Shown here piece after piece: positions 1-5,758 of a stretch of DNA of 10,269 bases; the stretch's first letter is position 1; each line of letters opens with the position of its first letter. Both the position numbers and the translations under genes were made by a program. The notes under the pieces are model-generated. The model was not told the DNA's origin and ran no database searches. It saw only the letters and a list, made by a program, of their open reading frames with translations. Source of the stretch: Lachnospiraceae bacterium (lineage in GTDB: Bacteria > Bacillota > Clostridia > Lachnospirales > Lachnospiraceae); assembly GCA_017420605.1 (NCBI GenBank), contig JAFOIS010000297.1:1-10269 (forward strand), written 5' to 3'.

Positions 1-14
1 ATAACAGACTGACG

Positions 15-644
15 ATGGATCCTTCGGGATTTGTGCTCCTCTCCGAGCATATCCCGCATATCATACAGGAGATCCGGTATTATTCCACCTATAACTTCAT
101 CGGCGAGCGGATCGACGGTTATGAGGAACCCTGCGCGCTCCTGACAAAAGAGGCCGCGCGGGCGCTGAAAGCCGTCAGCAGCGAAATGATCGTTCAGGGG
201 TATCGCCTGAAGGTATTCGACGCGTACCGGCCGGTCTGCGCAGTGAAACACTTTGTGCTCTGGGGCATCGAAGACCAGGATATCCGCATGAAGCCGTATT
301 TCTATCCGGAACTGGAAAAACAGGCGCTGTTCGCGGAAGGGTATATCGCGAAGCGGTCGAGCCATAGCCGCGGGAGCGCGGTCGACCTTACCCTCCTTGA
401 CATGAGAACGGGAAAAGAACTGGATATGGGCAGCCCGTTCGACCTGTTCAGCCCGCTTTCCCATCCGGACTGCCGGACGATCACGGAAGAACAGTATGAG
501 AACCGCATGATCCTGCAGAGGGCCATGGTCAGGAACGGATTTCAGCCGCTACCCTGCGAGTGGTGGCATTTTTCCCTGAAGAGGGAGCCGTATCCGGATA
601 CATATTTTGAATTCCCTGTCTCGTCGGCTTATCTGAGACGATGA
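15..644 (+). CDS. D-alanyl-D-alanine dipeptidase, VanX/DdpX family (peptidase M15D); start uncertain
   Basis: Zinc dipeptidase predicted to cleave D-Ala-D-Ala, the peptidoglycan precursor dipeptide. The 209 residues match VanX (about 202 aa) nearly end to end. Visible active-site features are the substrate-binding arginine in DAYRP (R72), the zinc ligands in SSHSRGSAVD (H117 and D124), and the catalytic glutamate and third zinc ligand in EWWH (E182 and H185). No signal peptide is present from this Met, so the protein would be cytoplasmic like VanX. The start aligns with the VanX N-terminus, but the 14 bases before it hold no ribosome binding site and the frame is open to the window edge, so a longer form, possibly exported, cannot be excluded. 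No vanH, ligase or vanRS gene is in view. A role in D-Ala-D-Ala recycling or wall turnover is more likely than glycopeptide resistance. Family call is firm; cellular role is inferred. Confidence 0.9.
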   Translation: MDPSGFVLLSEHIPHIIQEIRYYSTYNFIGERIDGYEEPCALLTKEAARALKAVSSEMIVQGYRLKVFDAYRPVCAVKHFVLWGIEDQDIRMKPYFYPELEKQALFAEGYIAKRSSHSRGSAVDLTLLDMRTGKELDMGSPFDLFSPLSHPDCRTITEEQYENRMILQRAMVRNGFQPLPCEWWHFSLKREPYPDTYFEFPVSSAYLRR

Positions 645-650
645 TCGGAG

Positions 651-676
651 CAACAATAAGTTATTATAGGTAGTAA
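651..676 (+). promoter_or_regulatory. AT-rich intergenic island with short dyad; possible promoter region for the STAS operon
   Basis: The 56-base gap between the dipeptidase and the first STAS gene is clearly more AT-rich than its surroundings. It holds a perfect 5+5 dyad, AATAA-G-TTATT, at 655-665. A TATTAT hexamer at 662-667 resembles a sigma-A -10 box, but no acceptable -35 hexamer lies 16-18 bases upstream. This is the most plausible place for a promoter separating the dipeptidase from the downstream genes. The evidence is compositional only. Confidence 0.2.
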
Positions 677-688
677 CAGAAGAAGCAC

Positions 689-694
689 AGGAGG
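689..694 (+). promoter_or_regulatory. Ribosome binding site AGGAGG of the stand-alone STAS gene
   Basis: A perfect AGGAGG lies six bases before the ATG at 701. This fixes the start of the small STAS gene and suggests strong translation, as expected for an antagonist that must titrate a kinase. Confidence 0.85.
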
Positions 695-700
695 TAGATC

Positions 701-1000
701 ATGCTGAGTATCGAAAAAAAGATCGAAGACGCAAAGGCATCCGTGTCTCTTGCAGGACGTCTCGATACGGTCTCCGCGCCGGAACTGGAAGAAGTGCTTT
801 CCAAGCTGATCCCGGGTATCGGGGAACTGACTCTGGATCTGAAAGACCTGGATTATATATCCTCGGCGGGACTCAGGGTGCTGCTTTCGGTCCATAAGAT
901 CATGGACAGACAGGGCATCCTCAAGGTGGCGAATGCCGGAGAGACGATCATGGAAATCTTTGAGGTGACGGGCTTTTCGGAGATCCTGAACCTGGTGTAA
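701..1000 (+). CDS. Anti-anti-sigma factor, single STAS domain (SpoIIAA/RsbV-like)
   Basis: A 99-residue protein that is a STAS domain throughout, close to the usual SpoIIAA/RsbV length. In this family the unphosphorylated protein binds an RsbW/SpoIIAB-type kinase and frees its target; phosphorylation of one serine switches it off. The signature is DLDYISSAGLRVLL (residues 49-62). By alignment with SpoIIAA DSSG (Ser58), the predicted phosphoacceptor is Ser55. The C-terminal MEIFEVTGFSEIL (84-96) matches the final helix region of the fold. The next gene carries a second, clearly related STAS domain plus an RsbW-like ATPase, and a PP2C phosphatase is encoded further down, so kinase and phosphatase partners are both local. 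It is probably cytoplasmic and soluble. The fold is certain; which kinase and phosphatase act on it is inferred from gene order. Confidence 0.93.
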   Translation: MLSIEKKIEDAKASVSLAGRLDTVSAPELEEVLSKLIPGIGELTLDLKDLDYISSAGLRVLLSVHKIMDRQGILKVANAGETIMEIFEVTGFSEILNLV

Positions 1001-1015
1001 AGTCGCCTTTAAAAT

Positions 1016-1022
1016 AAGGAGG
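1016..1022 (+). promoter_or_regulatory. Ribosome binding site AAGGAGG of the STAS-kinase-HATPase gene
   Basis: AAGGAGG lies six bases before the ATG at 1029, in the 28-base gap after the small STAS gene. It supports this start, which leaves a complete STAS domain at the N-terminus. Confidence 0.85.
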
Positions 1023-1028
1023 AAAACC

Positions 1029-2606
1029 ATGCCGGAAATGAATGCGGCGCCTGTAACGATCCTGCTTGCCGGACGGATCGACTCGGGCAATGCCTCGCAG
1101 GTCGAGGCGGAGGTCCGGAATCAGCTGGCCGGAAAGGGAAAGATACCGGTCGTTCTCGACGCGTCTGATCTTTCTTATATATCCAGCGCCGGCCTTCGGA
1201 TCATTCTGAGGATACGCAAGGAGTATCCGCGTCTTACGATCACGAACGTCAGCTCCGAGGTCTATGAGATCCTCGAGATGACCGGCTTTACGGAAATGAT
1301 GCCGGTCGAAAAAGCGTACCGCGTAGTATCCGTGGAAGGCTGCGAGGAGATCGGACGCGGCGCGAACGGCACGATCTACCGGATCGATAAAGATAACGTC
1401 GTCAAGGTCTACAACAATGCCGACGCGCTCGAAGACATCCAGCATGAGCGTGAAGTGGCAAAACTTGCGCTGATCCTCGGGATCCCGACCGCGATCTCCT
1501 ATGACGTCGTGCGGGTCGGGGACAGCTACGGTTCTGTCTTTGAACTGCTGAACGCCAGGTCATTTTCGAAGATCCTCTCGGAGGAACCGGAGAAGATGGA
1601 CTGGTGTGTCCGCGAGTATGTGGAGATGCTGAAAAAGATCCACGGAACGCTCGTTCCGCCCGGAAAACTCCCGGACATGAAAGACACGGTGCTCGGCTGG
1701 GCGCGCTTCATGCAGGATCATCTTCCGGAGGAGGCAGGGAAAAAACTGCTGTCCCTGGTCGAAGAAGTGCCGCATGACGACCACATGATCCACGGGGATT
1801 ATCATACGAAGAATCTGGAACTGACGGGCGACGAAGTCCTCCTGATCGATATGGATACGCTCGCGGTCGGGCACCCGATTTTTGAGCTGGCCAGCATGTT
1901 CAATTCGTTCGTCGGGTATTCGGAATTCGATCATTCGGTCATCAAAAAGTTCCAGGGCTTTGACTTCGAGACCGGAAAGACGTTCTGGCACAAGTCCCTT
2001 GCCGCCTATCTCGGAACGAACTGCGCAACGAAGATCCGGGAGGTGGAAGATAAGGCGAGGATCATCGGATACACGCGTATGATCCGCAGGGCGATCCGCC
2101 GGAAGGGGCTCGAGACGGAGGAGGGGAGAGCAGAGATCGGCTTCTGGAAAGAAAGGCTGCTCGCGCTGCTGGAGCATACGGATACGCTCCTGTTCCGCAC
2201 CGATGAGATGGAGATCGAAGCGGAAAACGATAATCTGTCCGAAGTACAGAGCTTTGTGGAAGAACGGCTTTCGGAGACGACCTGTCCGGCAAGGGCAAAA
2301 ATGCAGATCGGCCTTGCCGTCGAGGAGATCTTCGTGAATATCGCAAGTTATGCGTACGCGCCGGGAAAAGGCAAGGCGCTCGTGCGCGTCGAAGTGTCGG
2401 GAACGCCGGTCCGGGTGACCGTGACGTTCGTTGACGGCGGGGTCCCGTACGATCCGCTTGCCAAAGACGACCCGGACGTGACCCTTTCCGCCGCAGAGCG
2501 CGAGATCGGCGGTCTCGGGATCTTCCTGACGCGTCAGGTCATGGACGACGTCGCCTATGAGTATAAAGACGGGAAGAACATTCTGACGCTGAAAAAGAAC
2601 CTGTGA
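1029..2606 (+). CDS. Three-domain partner-switching fusion: STAS + APH-like kinase + RsbW-type HATPase
   Basis: A 525-residue cytoplasmic protein with three domains. Residues 1-95 are a STAS domain with YISSAGLRIIL (predicted phospho-Ser53). Residues about 103-385 are an aminoglycoside-phosphotransferase/protein-kinase-like fold: glycine loop GRGANGTIYRI (109-119), candidate ATP lysine K126 in VVKVY, catalytic HGDYHTKN (255-262, Asp257 and Asn262), and metal-binding LLIDMDT (271-277). Residues about 390-525 are an RsbW-like HATPase_c_2 domain: N box EEIFVNIASYAY (Glu433, Asn437), G1 box VDGGVPYDPL, and G2 box IGGLGIFL (493-500). All key residues look intact in each domain. The HATPase is the likely serine kinase for its own STAS domain and for the STAS protein encoded just upstream. 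The substrate of the middle kinase-like domain is unknown; similar APH-fold proteins exist as uncharacterised paralogous families. There is no frameshift or low-complexity junction, so the fusion looks genuine. Confidence 0.9.
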   Translation: MPEMNAAPVTILLAGRIDSGNASQVEAEVRNQLAGKGKIPVVLDASDLSYISSAGLRIILRIRKEYPRLTITNVSSEVYEILEMTGFTEMMPVEKAYRVVSVEGCEEIGRGANGTIYRIDKDNVVKVYNNADALEDIQHEREVAKLALILGIPTAISYDVVRVGDSYGSVFELLNARSFSKILSEEPEKMDWCVREYVEMLKKIHGTLVPPGKLPDMKDTVLGWARFMQDHLPEEAGKKLLSLVEEVPHDDHMIHGDYHTKNLELTGDEVLLIDMDTLAVGHPIFELASMFNSFVGYSEFDHSVIKKFQGFDFETGKTFWHKSLAAYLGTNCATKIREVEDKARIIGYTRMIRRAIRRKGLETEEGRAEIGFWKERLLALLEHTDTLLFRTDEMEIEAENDNLSEVQSFVEERLSETTCPARAKMQIGLAVEEIFVNIASYAYAPGKGKALVRVEVSGTPVRVTVTFVDGGVPYDPLAKDDPDVTLSAAEREIGGLGIFLTRQVMDDVAYEYKDGKNILTLKKNL

Positions 2607-2668
2607 CGCCAAGGCGAAGATCCCCGGCCCGGACGGAAAGCCGGACAGATGCATAAGGTGCGGCTGAG

Positions 2669-3856
2669 ATGAAGCTTGCGGTGATGCTCCTTATCTATAC
2701 GGCGGTGATGCTGCTCGCCCTCCTTCTTCTGGACGGGCTTATGCGCCGTGCTTTCCCGCGGAAAGGGAAACGGATACGGATCGCGGCCTGCATAGTCTGC
2801 GCGGTCCTTCTGCTGTTTTCGCCTGCCGGCGCACTCGTGTCCGACGGGCCGCTGTGCTGGTTTTTCCAGCGTTGGGGAAACGTTTTTACCGGCTTCATGC
2901 TGTATTTTTTCGGGCCGCTGCTGCTCATCCGGCTTCCGGCAGTTCCCGTGCGGTTAGCCGCGCATCGCCTCCGCAGCCGGAAGGACGGAGAGCGTCCGGG
3001 ACTGTCCCGGGGGCTGCTTGTATGTCTACTGCTTCTTACCGTCATCGTCAATATTTTTGGCATGCATGCGGCGCAGGACGTCCGGGTGACCCGCTATGAG
3101 ATCCCGAAAGAGACGCTTTCGCAGGATGAGCCCCTCCGGATCGTCCTTGTCGCGGATCTGCATATCGGCGTCAATTCTTCACCGTCCCTTATGCGGAAGA
3201 TGACGGAACGTATCAACGGGCAGGATGCGGATCTTGTAGTCGTGGCGGGCGACCTCATCACAAGCTCCTTCGGGGCGGTGCGGAATACGGACGCCTATGC
3301 CGACGCCCTCCGGGGCATCCGCTCGAAATACGGCGTTTACGCGGTATACGGCAATCACGACGTGGATGAGCCTCTTCTCGGAGGGTTTACGTTTGCGGGC
3401 GGCAGAGCGGTCCGGAATCCGGGTCTCGTCCGGTTTGTTTCCGGCCTCGGCTGGCATATGCTGGAAGATGAGACCGTCCGCCTTCCGGAACTTTCGGGAC
3501 TGGTCATCGCCGGACGCAGGGATAAGTCGCGTCCGGGAGACGGTATCGATAAGCGGAAGGATCTTGCGGAGCTCCTTGGAGGGACGGATCCGTCCGCACC
3601 GGTCCTCCTTCTGCAGCATGAACCGGAGGACCTGGATCTTCTCGGCGGCTGCGGTGTAGGGCTCTCCTTAAGCGGCCATACCCATGACGGTCAGATCTTT
3701 CCCGGGAATCTGATCACCCGGATGCTGAGTCCCCAGTCCTACGGCCTGCGGCAATGGAACGGGGCCTATGCGGCCGTCACGTCCGGCGTCGGCTATTACG
3801 GCCCGCCGATCCGGGTCGGTACGATCAGCGAGATCGCGGTGATCGATCTTGTATGA
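2669..3856 (+). CDS. Membrane-anchored calcineurin-like metallophosphoesterase (YkuE/YaeI-like)
   Basis: A 395-residue protein with four predicted N-terminal membrane helices (about 4-21, 37-57, 70-95 and 113-133) followed by a dimetal phosphoesterase domain (about 155-395). The metal-site motifs are complete and in order: ADLH (Asp163, His165), AGDLI (Asp195), GNHD (Asn229, His230), LQHEP (His317) and SGHTHDGQ (His337, His339). The late GHTHDGQ and SYGLRQW regions resemble the YkuE/YaeI branch. Basic loops at 25-37 and 96-115 fall on one side of the membrane. By the positive-inside rule this places the catalytic domain outside the cell. Homologues act on lipid-linked or cell-surface phosphoesters, but the substrate here is unknown. 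AAGGTG stands eight bases before the ATG. The gene sits 62 bases after the fusion gene, consistent with one operon. Confidence 0.92.
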   Translation: MKLAVMLLIYTAVMLLALLLLDGLMRRAFPRKGKRIRIAACIVCAVLLLFSPAGALVSDGPLCWFFQRWGNVFTGFMLYFFGPLLLIRLPAVPVRLAAHRLRSRKDGERPGLSRGLLVCLLLLTVIVNIFGMHAAQDVRVTRYEIPKETLSQDEPLRIVLVADLHIGVNSSPSLMRKMTERINGQDADLVVVAGDLITSSFGAVRNTDAYADALRGIRSKYGVYAVYGNHDVDEPLLGGFTFAGGRAVRNPGLVRFVSGLGWHMLEDETVRLPELSGLVIAGRRDKSRPGDGIDKRKDLAELLGGTDPSAPVLLLQHEPEDLDLLGGCGVGLSLSGHTHDGQIFPGNLITRMLSPQSYGLRQWNGAYAAVTSGVGYYGPPIRVGTISEIAVIDLV

Positions 3857-3909
3857 ACGGACAGGTTTTTGCTGTTGCAGATGATGATGCTTATAGATGA
3901 GGGACCAGG

Positions 3910-5748
3910 ATGGAAAACAAAGCGATAAGTGAGGAGAAGACGAGGCGCCGGGAATGGAAGAAGGCGGCGCGCGACGTTGTCCGCACCCATTACCTGATGC
4001 TTGTGGCGCTGTGTCTGGCTGCTGTTTTCTTTGGCACCGAGTTTGGCTACGTGAAGAGCCACAGTGTGAATCTGTACTATGCCGTGACCGGGCAGACTGC
4101 CCAGATCGGCGGCGATATCCTGAAGATCAATACCAATAACGTGCGTCAGAAGGTCCTGCAGGATCTCATCGACGACAATATCAAGGCCGGCAAGGTCCGG
4201 GCGGCCCGGCAGCTTCTGGAGTACCGGAACGAAAAACTGACGAACTCGACCGTAAGCCGCCGCAGCGGCATCTTTGCGGCAGCCGCCAACGAGATCTCCT
4301 CCGGCCAGCTTTATGTGACGCTTTTCAACGGACTGCATTCCATCATACACTCCCGGCGGATCTCGACCGCCATCGTAGTGGCCGGGGACCTGCTTCTTGC
4401 GATCGCGGTCTGGATCTTCCTGAAAAATGTATATCAGACACTGCTCCGGAGGGTCCTCCTGGAGGCGAGGGTATATCCGGAGGTGCCGGTCACGCATCTT
4501 CTGCACCTGAAACTGGCCGGCCGGTGGTTCCGTGCCTCCATGACTCTGCTGCTGCGCAGCATCATGGAGTTCCTCTGGTGGCTGACGATCGCGGGCGGCT
4601 TTATTTACCATTATGCATATTTCCTGGTCCCGTATATCGTTGCGGAGAATCCGGACATACGGCCGAAGGAAGCGCTTGCCCTGTCGAAACGCATGATGGA
4701 CGGGCATAAATGGGAGTGTTTCAAACTGGAGCTCTCCTTCCTGGGCTGGTTTTTCCTTGGATTCCTTACGTTCGGGTTCGCGGACGTCTTCTGGGCCGTT
4801 CCGTATGAAACGGCGACGATGGCAGAGTTCTATGCCGCGCGGCGCGCGCAGGCGAAGGCGGAAGGAATGCCGGGTACGGATGCGCTGAACGATACGTATC
4901 TCTATGAAAAGGCGGAGGAGGGGTTCCTCAGGCAGACGTATGCGGACGTGGAAGAGCATAAGCACTACATCGACGAGCACCGTGTGACGCTGCCGCCGGT
5001 GCGCGCGTTCTTCGCGAAGAACTTCGGGCTGTGGATCGGAAGCGGCGCGGAGAAAAAACAGTACGACGACGTGGACCTGCGCAGGCAGCAGATCGTCGAA
5101 GAACGGGCCGTGATCAAGGGAAAGATCTATCCGCTGCGGCTTGCGCCGCTGTGGAACGAAAAGAACAACAATGTGGTCCGCGAAATCCGGTATCTGCGTA
5201 CCTATACCGTCTGGTCGGTCATTCTCGCGTTTTTTGCGTTCGGTTTCGTCGGCTGGCTTTGGGAGGTCTCGCTGCATCTTTTCGGCGACGGCGTCTTCGT
5301 GAACCGGGGCGTCATGCACGGCCCGTGGCTGCCGATCTACGGCGGCGGGGTGGTCATGATCCTCGTCCTGCTTGCCAGATGGCGCAGCAAGCCGTATCTG
5401 GAAGCGATCCTCATCGTGCTGCTGTGCGGCGCGGTGGAATACACGACTTCCTTTGCGCTGGAACAGATCGCCGGCATGCGCTGGTGGGATTATACGGGAT
5501 ACTTTCTGAATCTCAACGGAAGGATCTGCGGCGAAGGACTGACGCTCTTTGCCCTCGGAGGAATGGGAGCCGTTTATCTTCTGGTGCCGGTCCTGGATTC
5601 CATATGGTCCAGGATGCGGACGAAGGTGCTGGCAGTCGTCTGCAGTATCCTTCTTGCCTGTTTTGCGGCGGACGCGGTCTATTCCGCGATCGTCCCCAAT
5701 ACGGGCGACGGCATCACCGATTATGCCGCCTATCAGGAGGCGGAGTAG
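3910..5748 (+). CDS. Polytopic membrane protein: DUF975 fused to CmpB-like 'ABC-transporter type IV' domain (PF06541)
   Basis: A 612-residue integral membrane protein with two recognisable halves. The N-terminal half (about 14-315) looks like DUF975. It opens with a basic cytoplasmic segment (REWKKAARDVVRTHY) and a first helix at 29-47, and has the family's typical stretch NPDIRPKEALALSKRMMDGH (247-266) leading into a helix pair and AVPYETATMAEFY. A charged cytoplasmic linker follows (about 310-430, including a second basic/acidic stretch at 380-400). The C-terminal half (about 435-570) matches PF06541: GWLWEV, NRGVMHGPWLPIYGGG (465-480), EYTTSFALEQ and RWWDYTGYFLNLNGRIC (524-540). A last helix is at 573-593. 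Despite the PF06541 name, no ATPase or binding protein is nearby, so transport is unproven. The SD GAGGGA lies five bases before the ATG. Domain calls are confident; function is unknown. Confidence 0.88.
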   Translation: MENKAISEEKTRRREWKKAARDVVRTHYLMLVALCLAAVFFGTEFGYVKSHSVNLYYAVTGQTAQIGGDILKINTNNVRQKVLQDLIDDNIKAGKVRAARQLLEYRNEKLTNSTVSRRSGIFAAAANEISSGQLYVTLFNGLHSIIHSRRISTAIVVAGDLLLAIAVWIFLKNVYQTLLRRVLLEARVYPEVPVTHLLHLKLAGRWFRASMTLLLRSIMEFLWWLTIAGGFIYHYAYFLVPYIVAENPDIRPKEALALSKRMMDGHKWECFKLELSFLGWFFLGFLTFGFADVFWAVPYETATMAEFYAARRAQAKAEGMPGTDALNDTYLYEKAEEGFLRQTYADVEEHKHYIDEHRVTLPPVRAFFAKNFGLWIGSGAEKKQYDDVDLRRQQIVEERAVIKGKIYPLRLAPLWNEKNNNVVREIRYLRTYTVWSVILAFFAFGFVGWLWEVSLHLFGDGVFVNRGVMHGPWLPIYGGGVVMILVLLARWRSKPYLEAILIVLLCGAVEYTTSFALEQIAGMRWWDYTGYFLNLNGRICGEGLTLFALGGMGAVYLLVPVLDSIWSRMRTKVLAVVCSILLACFAADAVYSAIVPNTGDGITDYAAYQEAE

Positions 5749-5758
5749 CAGGTAAATA

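Noticed and set aside
15..644. Vancomycin resistance determinant
   Set aside because: A VanX-type dipeptidase alone does not confer resistance, and no vanH, D-Ala-D-Lac ligase or VanRS genes are in the window.
1335..2190. Aminoglycoside resistance gene
   Set aside because: The APH-like region is an internal domain of a partner-switching fusion; the fold alone does not indicate antibiotic substrates.
1560..2654. A 364-codon open frame on the - strand
   Set aside because: It is the antisense of the STAS-kinase-HATPase gene; no domain is recognisable and composition is typical of a shadow frame.
2607..2668. CGCC/GGCG and CCGGC/GCCGG inverted repeats after the fusion gene as a terminator
   Set aside because: The stems are short, common by chance in GC-rich DNA, and not followed by a T run; the next gene follows closely on the same strand.
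3869..3897. TTGCTG-N17-TATAGA resembling a sigma-A promoter before the DUF975-CmpB gene
   Set aside because: Both hexamers match poorly, and the predicted transcript would begin after or on the SD, leaving no usable leader.
3881..3928. Tiny 15-codon reading frame starting at ATGATGATG
   Set aside because: It has no SD, overlaps the SD and start of the real gene, and has no leader-peptide codon run or attenuator.
3796..5319. A 507-codon open frame on the - strand
   Set aside because: It is the antisense shadow of the DUF975-CmpB gene, with low-complexity R/H/Q-rich translation and no fold signature.
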